Assembly: GCA_020635955.1 (NCBI GenBank)
Contig: JACJYW010000006.1
Span: forward strand, 1 to 40,000
Source: Crocinitomicaceae bacterium
GTDB lineage: Bacteria > Bacteroidota > Bacteroidia > Flavobacteriales_D > Crocinitomicaceae
Direction of reading: 5' to 3'
Length of the DNA: 40,000 nucleotides
Program-made: the position numbers and the translations under genes
Part shown: piece after piece, positions 31,725-39,099 of the stretch
How the letters are laid out: every line of letters begins with the position of its first letter
Position numbering within the stretch: position 1 is the first letter of the stretch
The notes under the pieces: generated by a model
Told to the model about the DNA's origin: nothing
The model's input: only the letters and a program-made list of their open reading frames with translations
Database searches by the model: none

Positions 31725-33266
31725 ATGTCAGAAAATACAGAAGAACTAGATCAATCTCAAAATCAGGATCCAGATCAAGGCAGAGAGCAACAAGCGCCAA
31801 ATGCACCTCATGAACATGATCCAACTAAGATTCGAATAGAAAAGAATCCTGGAGAAGTATTGTCTGGTCTGGCTGGATTCATTAAATCCACACTCTCCCT
31901 CAGAGATGGAAAATACAATGTTGAACTTGTTCTAGAAAATGTTCGAGACGGTATTGTATTCAAAGGATACAATGTTTGGATCCTTATGTTCTCCATCATT
32001 ATTGCATCTGTTGGTTTAAATACAGATTCTACAGCGGTAATTATTGGTGCCATGTTGATCTCTCCTTTAATGGGACCGATCAGAGGAATTGGTTTTGGAG
32101 TGGGAACTAATGATTTTAAGTTATTACTTGAATCACTTAAGAACTTCGGAATTACGGTAAGTATTAGTTTACTCACTTCATTCCTATATTTCCTGGTAAC
32201 ACCAATTGATGCTTTAACGGAAAACATATTCGCCAGAACTGAGCCAACTTTCTTAGATGTGGTTATTGCATTTTTTGGAGGATTAGCAGGTGTGGTAGCA
32301 CAATCAAAGAACAAAGCAGACACGGTTATTCCTGGTGTGGCTATTGCAACAGCCTTAATGCCACCACTTTGTACAGCTGGATACGGTTTGGCCATGGGCG
32401 AATGGCAATATTTCGCAGGAGCATCCTATTTATTCCTGTTGAATACATTATTGATAGCCACTTCTACATACGTTTTTGTTCGTTACCTAAGGTTTCCAAA
32501 GATCCATTACGTTACACCTAAAATTGAGAAGAGAGTTAAAGGTTATACATTGGCTTTCATTATTGTAGTTGTAGCTCCGTCTGGTTACTTGTTTTACAAA
32601 ATGACTAAGCGCTCCATTTTTGAATCAAATGCTTCAACTTTTGTGGAAGAAGTGGTGATGAATGCGGATGAAAATATTGTGGTAACACCTACCTACAATT
32701 TTGATTGGGACAATTCTTCTATTCAATTGGCCATTACCAACTTTTATGCTGATCAACAGACGCTGGATACCTGGAATCGTCAAAAATCTAATTATGATTT
32801 GAGCGGTGTTCATATTTCAGTGAAGCAGGATAAGGATTTTGAATCTATCGTTGATCAAAAACTGCAGGATTATGATTTAAGAAATAAAGGAGCAAATACG
32901 CTTGCTGAATTGATCTCTCAAAAAGAAAATCAATTGTTAATGCTGCAGAAAAAACTACAGGATATGCAAGATAATCCAGCTGCTCCAAAAGATCCTTTAC
33001 AATTAGACAATTTATTGGCTGGATTTAAGGTGGATTATCCTGAATATCAATTTATAGCAGTAGATCGAAGCTATAGTTTGAATAAAAAGAATCAATTGGA
33101 TACTTCCTACGTGATAAGAGTTGTATTTAAAAATGACCTTGAAGAAGATCAACAATACAATTTGAATTCTAAGCTTTCAAGAAGAGTGAGATTAGAGTTG
33201 CTTCAAAAAGCAAATATTAAGCAGGATACAGTAAAAGTTATTACACTCCTTCGTGATCAAATATGA
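31725..33266 (+). CDS. DUF389 family membrane protein
   Basis: The 513-residue protein has a hydrophilic N-terminus (about 1-75, Gln/Asp-rich) and then the DUF389 core of about five to six helices: MFSIIIASVGLNTDSTAVIIGAMLISPLMGPI (the family signature), then VVAQSKNKADTVIPGVAIATALMPPLCTAGYGLA. A C-terminal soluble half has a coiled coil (AELISQKENQLLMLQKKLQDM). The function of DUF389 is not known; transport is sometimes suggested. It lies 11 bp after the patatin gene and overlaps the next gene by 4 bp. Confidence 0.9.
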   Translation: MSENTEELDQSQNQDPDQGREQQAPNAPHEHDPTKIRIEKNPGEVLSGLAGFIKSTLSLRDGKYNVELVLENVRDGIVFKGYNVWILMFSIIIASVGLNTDSTAVIIGAMLISPLMGPIRGIGFGVGTNDFKLLLESLKNFGITVSISLLTSFLYFLVTPIDALTENIFARTEPTFLDVVIAFFGGLAGVVAQSKNKADTVIPGVAIATALMPPLCTAGYGLAMGEWQYFAGASYLFLLNTLLIATSTYVFVRYLRFPKIHYVTPKIEKRVKGYTLAFIIVVVAPSGYLFYKMTKRSIFESNASTFVEEVVMNADENIVVTPTYNFDWDNSSIQLAITNFYADQQTLDTWNRQKSNYDLSGVHISVKQDKDFESIVDQKLQDYDLRNKGANTLAELISQKENQLLMLQKKLQDMQDNPAAPKDPLQLDNLLAGFKVDYPEYQFIAVDRSYSLNKKNQLDTSYVIRVVFKNDLEEDQQYNLNSKLSRRVRLELLQKANIKQDTVKVITLLRDQI

Positions 33267-34066
33267 GATGGCTGATATATTTCGGAATATTAGCCATTCT
33301 TACTTCTTGTAAAAAAGAGTTCCACAACCTGAATACTGTTGTTTTAGGGCATGCAGGTGAGAGTCTTTTAAAATCAAGGTCAAAATATCCGCCTGACACT
33401 TTCAAAAGTGCTGAACGCGCCATAAACTTAGGAGCCACCGGAGTTGAAATTGACGTTCAAATGACGGCTGATAGTATTCTGGTTGCTTACCATGATCCAG
33501 AATTATCAGAAAATTCTGACGGATCAGGATGTATCAATTCATTGAACTATAATGAGATCAAAAACTTTAAAGTATATAAGTCGGATCAAACAATTGATTT
33601 ATTGTCGGATTTCCTGGATATTACAATAAAGAAGGGGAAGGAACTTTTTCTAGATGTTAAGCACGCTAATGCTTGCACAAATATGACAATCGACTACCAG
33701 ACTTTTAATAATGCATTGAATACTGCATTAATAGGATATACTAATGCCGAGAAAAATCTTATAACAATTAATTGCAGAGATTATCATTTGTTGGAGGCTG
33801 TTACAGATACTTCTTTAAAGCTAGGATATGAATATGATGATGTGAGTATTGCTCTTCCCATTGTTTTGGCTAATGGTTACGATAAATTAACCATCAAATT
33901 AGAAGCATTAGATCAAACAATGGCTGATATGATTAAAAATGCAGGAGTATCTTTCGGAATATATAACATGAAAACAAGATCTGAGGTCTATGAAGCACTT
34001 GAATATGCTCCTGATTTTGTAATTTCAGATAATATTGAATGTACACTAAAAGCGCTAAATGAGTAA
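33263..34066 (+). CDS. Glycerophosphodiester phosphodiesterase-like lipoprotein
   Basis: The 267-residue protein has a lipoprotein signal (IYFGILAILTSCKK, Cys16). It has a GDPD TIM-barrel with candidate residues H30 (LGHAGE), E62 and D64 (GVEIDVQM), and H77 (AYHDPEL). The family usually has HRG and PEN(T/S); here these read HAG and PDT, so the first Arg is missing. I recall a Bacteroidota subgroup with GHAG, so this may be a functional variant. The reaction would be hydrolysis of glycerophosphodiesters to glycerol-3-phosphate. It overlaps DUF389 by 4 bp and SUI1 by 8 bp. Confidence 0.85.
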   Translation: MRWLIYFGILAILTSCKKEFHNLNTVVLGHAGESLLKSRSKYPPDTFKSAERAINLGATGVEIDVQMTADSILVAYHDPELSENSDGSGCINSLNYNEIKNFKVYKSDQTIDLLSDFLDITIKKGKELFLDVKHANACTNMTIDYQTFNNALNTALIGYTNAEKNLITINCRDYHLLEAVTDTSLKLGYEYDDVSIALPIVLANGYDKLTIKLEALDQTMADMIKNAGVSFGIYNMKTRSEVYEALEYAPDFVISDNIECTLKALNE

Positions 34067-34406
34067 GAAGAATAAGAATCGAATTGATGTAGTGTATTCT
34101 ACAAACCCTGATTTTCAATATGATTATGATGGTTCTGATGATGCAGATACTTTGCCACCTGCCCAACAACAATTAAAGGTTTTCATTGATCGTAAACAAA
34201 GAAAGGGCAAAGAGGTGACACTCGTTACAGGCTTTGTTGGTTCTGAAGACGATTTGAAAGAATTAGCAAAAGAATTGAAGCAAAAATGCGGTGTTGGTGG
34301 ATCAACAAAAGATGGAGAGATCATCATTCAGGGAAACCAACGTGATAAAGTGGTGGATTACTTAAATTCTCAAGGATATAACGCTAAAAAAGCAGGAGGA
34401 AATTAG
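34059..34406 (+). CDS. SUI1/YciH family translation factor
   Basis: The 115-residue protein has an acidic, disordered first half (YDYDGSDDADT) and then the SUI1 domain: QQQLKVFIDRKQRKGKEVTLVTGFVGSEDDLKELAKELKQ, GVGGSTKDGEIIIQGNQRDKVVDYL and a Lys-rich C-terminus. SUI1/eIF1 homologues in bacteria (YciH) affect initiation fidelity; their precise role is unsettled. It overlaps the GDPD gene by 8 bp, so it is the last gene of the patatin operon. Confidence 0.92.
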   Translation: MSKKNKNRIDVVYSTNPDFQYDYDGSDDADTLPPAQQQLKVFIDRKQRKGKEVTLVTGFVGSEDDLKELAKELKQKCGVGGSTKDGEIIIQGNQRDKVVDYLNSQGYNAKKAGGN

Positions 34407-34421
34407 GGTAGGTAACTTATA

Positions 34422-34451
34422 ATTTATAATTCATCATTCATAATTATAAAT
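34422..34451 (+). other. AT-rich hairpin downstream of the SUI1 gene
   Basis: ATTTATAATT and AATTATAAAT are perfect 10-bp arms around TCATCATTCA. Without GC pairs or a T-run it is a poor terminator. Its second arm touches the left arm of the larger inverted repeat that follows. Confidence 0.5.
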
Positions 34452-34555
34452 ATGAGTAACCCCGGTTTTGAGCATTTCGAATGGTAATTTTATTTACCAA
34501 GTTAACCAATTTAAACCCTATGAAAAGAAACAACGCTCAAAACCGGGACTCATAT
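34450..34555 (+). ncRNA. 106-bp inverted-repeat structure, candidate ncRNA or small mobile element
   Basis: The left arm, ATATGAGT (34450-34457) then CCCGGTTTTGAGC (34461-34473), pairs with GCTCAAAACCGGG (34535-34547) then ACTCATAT (34548-34555). This gives 21 paired bases with a single 3-nt bulge, around a 61-nt loop that has its own small hairpin (GGTAA/TTACC). There is no T-run on either strand, so it is not a terminator, and no clear target-site duplication. A 21-codon frame begins at ATG 34520 in the loop and ends at 34585. It may be a structured RNA, an operator or a MITE-like element; I could not match it to a known family. Confidence 0.4.
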
Positions 34556-34622
34556 CACATGAAAACTTATCGTTTTAATGTTTAACCCTTACTTCAAATT
34601 TAAGCACAAACCTCTAATCGTT

Positions 34623-34655
34623 TTGACATAAAATTTTTAACTGTAGATAATTTTG
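34623..34655 (+). promoter_or_regulatory. Bacteroidota-type promoter (P1) upstream of pyrR
   Basis: TTG (34623-34625), a 22-bp spacer and TAATTTTG (34648-34655) match both elements of TTG-N-TAnnTTTG. The same stretch also reads TTGACA-N17-GATAAT. Its transcript would start near 34662, giving a leader of about 110 nt before pyrR. Confidence 0.6.
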
Positions 34656-34667
34656 ATTTAACGGTAA

Positions 34668-34715
34668 TTAATTTGAGTTCTTTGGAAAAAGCATTCCCTC
34701 AATTAAATTTTTTTT
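34668..34715 (+). terminator. Terminator-like hairpin in the pyrR leader (candidate attenuator)
   Basis: TTAATTTGAG pairs with CTCAATTAA (one bulged T), an inner GGAA/TTCC stem closes the loop, and the helix is followed by eight T (34708-34715). It lies between promoter P1 and the pyrR start. The stem is AT-rich, so its strength is uncertain. Confidence 0.45.
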
Positions 34716-34747
34716 GAACATTCCATCCCAATTTTCTGGATTAAAAT

Positions 34748-34755
34748 TACCTTTG
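34748..34755 (+). promoter_or_regulatory. Second -7 element (P2) of pyrR
   Basis: TACCTTTG is an exact TAnnTTTG match 16 bp before the pyrR ATG. A transcript from here would have a leader of only about 10 nt and would bypass the hairpin. No -33 TTG at normal spacing was seen. Confidence 0.45.
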
Positions 34756-34771
34756 AATAATTCAATCACGA

Positions 34772-35317
34772 ATGGGTAAGCGAACGATCTTAAATAGCAA
34801 ACATCTTGAGATTACACTTAAACGCTTAGCTAGTCAGCTTAAAGAAAATCATCAGAATTTTGAAAACACGGTACTTATTGGTCTACAACCAAGAGGTATT
34901 CATGTTTTAGAGCGATTAAAATCTATTTTAGAAAAAGACCTAGGCAAAGATTTGGTTTGTGGTCAGTTAGATATTACGTTCTATCGTGATGATTTTAGAA
35001 GGAGAGAACAACCCTTAATTCCTTCAGTAACGAATATTGATTTCATTATAGAAGATAAAAGGGTAGTGCTAATAGATGACGTGCTATACACTGGTAGATC
35101 TATTCGATCTGGATTGGACGCCCTTTTAGCTTTTGGACGTCCTAAAAGTGTTGAATTGCTTATTTTGATTGATAGACAATTTGAAAGACATCTTCCAATT
35201 CAGGCAGATTATATAGGTAAACAGGTGAATACATTGCCTTCTGAGGTGGTAGTAGTAGAGTGGGAACAATTAGATGGCGAGGACATGGTAATTTTGACAG
35301 AAATAGAAAATGGATAA
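34772..35317 (+). CDS. pyrR: PyrR: uracil phosphoribosyltransferase / pyrimidine operon regulator
   Basis: The 181-residue protein has a type I PRTase fold. The PRPP-binding motif is VVLIDDVLYTGRSIRSGLDAL (about 93-113). PyrR features include LIGLQPRGIHVLERL near residue 34, LDITFYRDDF near 70 and LILIDRQFERHLPIQADYIGK near 130. PyrR binds pyrimidine nucleotides and in Firmicutes controls attenuation by binding mRNA; it can also act as a weak uracil PRTase. It overlaps pyrB by 8 bp. The upstream leader carries an attenuator-like hairpin. Confidence 0.94.
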   Translation: MGKRTILNSKHLEITLKRLASQLKENHQNFENTVLIGLQPRGIHVLERLKSILEKDLGKDLVCGQLDITFYRDDFRRREQPLIPSVTNIDFIIEDKRVVLIDDVLYTGRSIRSGLDALLAFGRPKSVELLILIDRQFERHLPIQADYIGKQVNTLPSEVVVVEWEQLDGEDMVILTEIENG

Positions 35318-36245
35318 TCTTAGCGTAGAACATTTGATAGGGATCAAGGATCTTACCAAAAAAGATATTGAATTGATCTTCAGAACTGCTGACAGTTTTA
35401 AACAGGTGATCAATCGTCCTATTAAGAAAGTACCTTCACTAAGAGATATTACGATTGCCAATTTATTTTTTGAAAATTCAACGAGAACAAGGCTTTCATT
35501 CGAATTGGCTGAGAAACGTTTATCAGCAGATGTAGTAAACTTTTCTGCCGCTAGTTCATCTGTAAAAAAAGGGGAGACCTTGATCGATACGGTTAACAAC
35601 ATTCTTGCAATGAAGGTTGATTTGGTGGTGATGAGACATCCAAATCCTGGTGCCGCAAAATTCCTTTCTGAGAAGGTAGATGCACGCATTATCAATGCTG
35701 GTGACGGAACCCATGAACATCCTACTCAGGCCTTGTTAGATGCTTACTCCATCAGAGAAAGACACGGCGAAGATTTTAATGGTAAAAAAGTGGTTATCGT
35801 AGGAGATATATCTCACTCAAGGGTGGCATTATCGAATATATTCTGCTTGCAAAAATTAGGGGCTGAAGTGATGGTTTGTGGACCTACTACATTAATTCCT
35901 AAACACATTGGTTCGCTTGGAGTAAAAGTAGAACACGATCTTCGAAAAGCCCTTGAATGGTGTGATGTAGCCAACATGCTTCGTATTCAATTAGAAAGAC
36001 AGGATATTAAATATTTCCCTTCATTAAGAGAGTATACTATGTTATTTGGATTGGATAAGGAGCTATTGAATAGTCTGGATAAAGAGATCACGGTAATGCA
36101 TCCTGGACCGATCAACAGAGGTGTCGAAATCTCATCTGATGTAGCAGATTCTGATCAATCCATCATATTACAACAAGTTGAAAATGGAGTGGCAATTAGA
36201 ATGGCGATCATTTACTTACTGGCTTCTAAGATCGAAAGAAACTAG
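35310..36245 (+). CDS. pyrB: Aspartate carbamoyltransferase catalytic subunit
   Basis: PyrB condenses carbamoyl phosphate with aspartate, the first committed step of pyrimidine synthesis. The 311-residue protein has the carbamoyl-phosphate motif FFENSTRTRLSFELAEKRL (about 50-68), the loop Ser/Lys region SSVKKGET, MRHPNPGAA, HEHPTQALLD and VMHPGPINRGVEI, all standard in active enzymes. Length is normal. No pyrI is adjacent. It is translationally coupled to pyrR (8-bp overlap). Confidence 0.97.
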   Translation: MDNLSVEHLIGIKDLTKKDIELIFRTADSFKQVINRPIKKVPSLRDITIANLFFENSTRTRLSFELAEKRLSADVVNFSAASSSVKKGETLIDTVNNILAMKVDLVVMRHPNPGAAKFLSEKVDARIINAGDGTHEHPTQALLDAYSIRERHGEDFNGKKVVIVGDISHSRVALSNIFCLQKLGAEVMVCGPTTLIPKHIGSLGVKVEHDLRKALEWCDVANMLRIQLERQDIKYFPSLREYTMLFGLDKELLNSLDKEITVMHPGPINRGVEISSDVADSDQSIILQQVENGVAIRMAIIYLLASKIERN

Positions 36246-36354
36246 TTCAACTTTTTTTCAAAGTACCTACATCTAATTAACAGTAAAACAAGAAATTAAC
36301 TATTTTTTGTATATAAGTCGTTTGATTGTTAATCATCTAAATGAAAATTTATTT

Positions 36355-36362
36355 TAAATTTG
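36355..36362 (+). promoter_or_regulatory. -7 promoter element of the STAS gene
   Basis: TAAATTTG is an exact TAnnTTTG match. It lies inside the upstream part of the open frame but before the ATG at 36380, which supports that later start. Confidence 0.4.
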
Positions 36363-36379
36363 ATGTAAACAACGAACTT

Positions 36380-36721
36380 ATGAATTTCTCGAAGGAAGAA
36401 AAAGACAAATACACGATTGTAACTTCTAACGTTGAAAAATTAGACTCTACGAATGCTCCAGAATTAAAATCAGAGCTTGTCTTGATTAACAAAAACTCAG
36501 TAAATAACATAGTGCTTGATATGTCAAGCTCTAAATACTGTGATTCTTCTGGATTGTCTGCTATCTTGATCGGAAATAGATTGTGCAAAGATTCTGGAGG
36601 AAAGTTCGTTCTCTCAGGTCTTCAACCAAATGTGATGAAATTGGTGGAGATCTCTCAATTACACAATGTTCTTAATATTGCTGATTCAGTGAATGAAGCT
36701 GAAGCTGCAATGAACGCTTAA
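36380..36721 (+). CDS. STAS domain anti-sigma factor antagonist
   Basis: I prefer ATG 36380 over ATG 36341 because homologues, as I recall them, begin close to this point and a -7 element lies between the two. The 113-residue protein is a single STAS domain with the phosphorylation site region YCDSSGLSAILIGNRLCK and the lead VEKLDSTNAPELKSELVLIN. STAS antagonists bind an anti-sigma kinase when unphosphorylated and are reset by SpoIIE/PP2C phosphatases. No anti-sigma kinase gene is in the window. It lies 5 bp before the FAD oxidase gene. Confidence 0.85.
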   Translation: MNFSKEEKDKYTIVTSNVEKLDSTNAPELKSELVLINKNSVNNIVLDMSSSKYCDSSGLSAILIGNRLCKDSGGKFVLSGLQPNVMKLVEISQLHNVLNIADSVNEAEAAMNA

Positions 36722-36726
36722 TTACC

Positions 36727-38136
36727 ATGTCATATAAGAAATTGGCTCAGGAAGATATTACATTCTTCACTGAGGTTATTGGTGTTGCTAATGTTTTGGT
36801 TGATTCAGAAGCCTTGGCAAACTATTCACATGATGAAACAGAGGATCTTAAATTCTCTCCTGAAGTGGTTTTGAAACCAGAAAAGGTAGAGGATCTATCC
36901 AGGATCCTGAATTATTGTGATCAACATAAAATTCCGGTAACACCTCAGGGTGCAAGAACCGGATTAAGTGGTGGAGCACTGCCTTTGTTTGGTGGTGTAG
37001 CACTCTCTATGGAGAAATTCAATAAGATTTTAAATATTGATACCAATAACGGACAGGTAACAACTGAGCCAGCCGTTATAACGCAAGTGTTACAACAAGC
37101 AGTAGCGGAAAAAGGATTGTTCTATCCGCCTGATCCGGCCAGTAAGGGTTCATGTTTCATTGGAGGTAATCTTTCAGAGAATTCTGGAGGACCAAAAGCT
37201 GTGAAATATGGCGTTACCAATGAATATGTATTGAATCTTGAAGTTGTTTTAGCCAACGGTGATGTAATTTGGACAGGAGCAAATGTTCTTAAGAATGCCA
37301 CGGGTTATAATCTTACACAATTGATCGTGGGATCAGAGGGAACATTAGGGGTGATAACGAAAGCTGTTTTAAAGCTCATTCCTCATCCAAAAAGAAATAT
37401 GTTAATGCTGGTGCCTTTTAAAAGTGCAGAAGAGGCTTGTCAAGCTGTGGCGGCTATTTTTCAGGAAGGAATAACACCCTCAGGAATGGAGTTTATGGAA
37501 CGAGATGCTTTGACATGGACCAAAGCTTTTATCGGAGACGATTCAATAATTATTCCTGACGACATTCAAGCGCATTTATTAATAGAGGTGGATGGTAATG
37601 ATGAGCAATTGTTAATGAGCGATTGTGAAGTGATCATGTCAGTTGTAGAAAGATTTAATGTCGGAGAGATCCTATTCGCCGATTCTCAGGCTCAGAAAGA
37701 TAAGCTTTGGAATTTAAGAAGAAAAGTAGGGGAGGCGGTTAAATCACAATCTGTCTACAAAGAAGAAGATACAGTGGTTCCTAGATATGAATTACCTAAG
37801 CTGTTAAAAGGCGTTAAAGATATAGGTAAGAAATATGGTTTTCATTCAGTATGTTACGGTCACGCGGGTGACGGAAACCTACATATCAACATTATCAAAG
37901 GAGAACTATCAGATGATATTTGGAACAATGAATTAAAAAATGCCATCCGTGAGATATTCGAATTGACAATAGGCTTAGGAGGTACTATTTCAGGAGAACA
38001 TGGAATAGGTCACGTTCAAAAGAATTTCATGGATATTCCATTCGATAAAGTGCAATTAGGCTTGATGAAAGGAATCAAAGATCTATTTGATCCGAACGGA
38101 ATTCTCAATCCGGGCAAGATTTTCCCAGATAACTGA
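36727..38136 (+). CDS. FAD-linked oxidase, GlcD / D-lactate dehydrogenase type
   Basis: The 469-residue flavoprotein has an FAD_binding_4 domain (VVLKPEKVEDLSRILNYC, PVTPQGARTGLSGGALP, PPDPASKGSCFIGGNLSENSGGPKAVKYG, IVGSEGTLGVITKAVLKL) and an FAD-oxidase_C domain (SVCYGHAGDGNLHINI, ISGEHGIGHVQKNF, DPNGILNPGKIFP). It should oxidise a 2-hydroxy acid such as glycolate or D-lactate. The partner subunits GlcE and GlcF are not adjacent, so it may be a stand-alone D-lactate dehydrogenase. Confidence 0.93.
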   Translation: MSYKKLAQEDITFFTEVIGVANVLVDSEALANYSHDETEDLKFSPEVVLKPEKVEDLSRILNYCDQHKIPVTPQGARTGLSGGALPLFGGVALSMEKFNKILNIDTNNGQVTTEPAVITQVLQQAVAEKGLFYPPDPASKGSCFIGGNLSENSGGPKAVKYGVTNEYVLNLEVVLANGDVIWTGANVLKNATGYNLTQLIVGSEGTLGVITKAVLKLIPHPKRNMLMLVPFKSAEEACQAVAAIFQEGITPSGMEFMERDALTWTKAFIGDDSIIIPDDIQAHLLIEVDGNDEQLLMSDCEVIMSVVERFNVGEILFADSQAQKDKLWNLRRKVGEAVKSQSVYKEEDTVVPRYELPKLLKGVKDIGKKYGFHSVCYGHAGDGNLHINIIKGELSDDIWNNELKNAIREIFELTIGLGGTISGEHGIGHVQKNFMDIPFDKVQLGLMKGIKDLFDPNGILNPGKIFPDN

Positions 38137-38231
38137 TTTGGCTTAGGGCGTAAGGTATTGTTGGAGCTCTTGGTGATCATTCAACAAAGCGACTACCTGA
38201 AGACCGATCCCGAGCATTCGGGTAAGCCCCC

Positions 38232-38272
38232 AAAAAAAAGTCCCGGACAAAATCCAGGACTCTATAATTTTT
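38232..38272. terminator. Bidirectional terminator between the FAD oxidase and LolA-like genes
   Basis: AGTCCCGGA, CAAAA loop, TCCAGGACT (one mismatch) has eight A on the left and ATAATTTTTTAT on the right. On the minus strand the stem is followed directly by eight T, so it is a strong stop for the LolA-like gene; the plus-strand side is weaker. Confidence 0.75.
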
Positions 38273-38307
38273 TATCGTATTTCAACGTCTGTGCTCCGTG
38301 TTCCTTG

Positions 38308-38373
38308 CTCTGTAATCTGTGATCCGTGCTCTGTGTTCTGTTCTCTGTAATCTGTGATCCGTGCTCTGTGTTC
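38308..38373. repeat. Direct repeat of 31 bp, period 35 bp, CT/GT-rich
   Basis: CTCTGTAATCTGTGATCCGT plus CTCTGTGTTC-type continuation occurs exactly at 38308-38338 and 38343-38373. Degenerate pieces of the same words (GTGCTCCGTGTTCC) extend the low-complexity tract to about 38280-38400. It lies in the 3' region of the LolA-like gene. No coding function is seen. Confidence 0.9.
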
Positions 38374-38413
38374 CAATCTCCAATCTCTCCCTCTTACCTT
38401 TTACCTCTACTCC

Positions 38414-39058
38414 CTACTCATCAAAACACTCAACACCAGGATGCTCAGCTTCATTGAATACGAATTTTGAATCATCCATCTCAAGATCTTTTTCCATGCT
38501 TACTAACTTATATTTCATGTTAGTACCATCTTTTCCTTTTAGGTAAACATACGCAACTTCATCTTTTTCCTTGTTAACCAAAAGTTTGATGGTATGGAAT
38601 TTACTTTCTTTCGGATTTTTAGGATATAAGAAGATCACATGACATTGTGCTCCCGCATATTCTTGCTCTCCATCATATCTGTATTTATATCCATTTTCCC
38701 AAATAGTCAATAATTCGGTAGGCGCTAAGAAATCTTCGTCTTTCTCATCAACTTTAGATTTGTAGCACTCATTATCCTCTTTTAAATAAGTAGTAATGTT
38801 AGTTCCGTCGCAATAAACTTCCTGATCAGTGACGTCTAATTTGTACTTATCACCTTTGATATGGATAGTTCCTTTTTGTGATATAGGATCTTCATCTGGA
38901 GTTTCTATGGTCATTCCAAATTTAATGGTCAGGGTTTTGTACCCATCCATCTTTTTTGAAGCTCTATCAAGAATTTCTTTTGCTTTTTGGTCTTGGTCTT
39001 GTGCGATTCCGGCAAATGTGAACAGGATCGCCGCTAATATGCTTATGGTTTTTTTCAT
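38414..39058 (-). CDS. LolA-like outer-membrane lipoprotein carrier protein
   Basis: The 214-residue periplasmic protein has a signal peptide (ISILAAILFTFAGIAQ) and the LolA-like half-barrel pattern: AKEILDRASKKMDGYKTLTIKF, then GTIHIKGDKYKLDVTDQEVYCDGTNITTYLKE, and PTELLTIWENGYKYRYDG. It should shuttle lipoproteins from the inner to the outer membrane. In Flavobacteriales a LolA-like gene commonly lies beside ftsK, as here (41 bp). Sequence identity to E. coli LolA is low, so function is inferred from family pattern and synteny. Confidence 0.87.
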   Translation of the reverse strand: MKKTISILAAILFTFAGIAQDQDQKAKEILDRASKKMDGYKTLTIKFGMTIETPDEDPISQKGTIHIKGDKYKLDVTDQEVYCDGTNITTYLKEDNECYKSKVDEKDEDFLAPTELLTIWENGYKYRYDGEQEYAGAQCHVIFLYPKNPKESKFHTIKLLVNKEKDEVAYVYLKGKDGTNMKYKLVSMEKDLEMDDSKFVFNEAEHPGVECFDE

Positions 39059-39099
39059 AACGGTTATTTGTAATGCAAATATCTAAAATTGTGCCAAAC

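Noticed and set aside
31808..32395. Open frame of 195 codons on the minus strand
   Set aside because: It is a shadow of the DUF389 gene, whose product has clear family signatures on the plus strand.
34450..34555. Terminator of the patatin-SUI1 operon
   Set aside because: The large inverted repeat has a 61-nt loop and no T-run on either strand.
34450..34555. Known structured RNAs (6S, SRP, tmRNA)
   Set aside because: None of the hallmark sequences or the overall sizes I know for these RNAs fits the 106-bp element.
36341..36379. Upstream ATG for the STAS gene
   Set aside because: A -7 promoter element lies within this stretch and the extra 13 residues are not expected in the domain; still possible, so confidence is moderate.
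38361..38546. Open frame of 61 codons on the plus strand
   Set aside because: It combines the low-complexity repeat with the antisense of the LolA-like gene.
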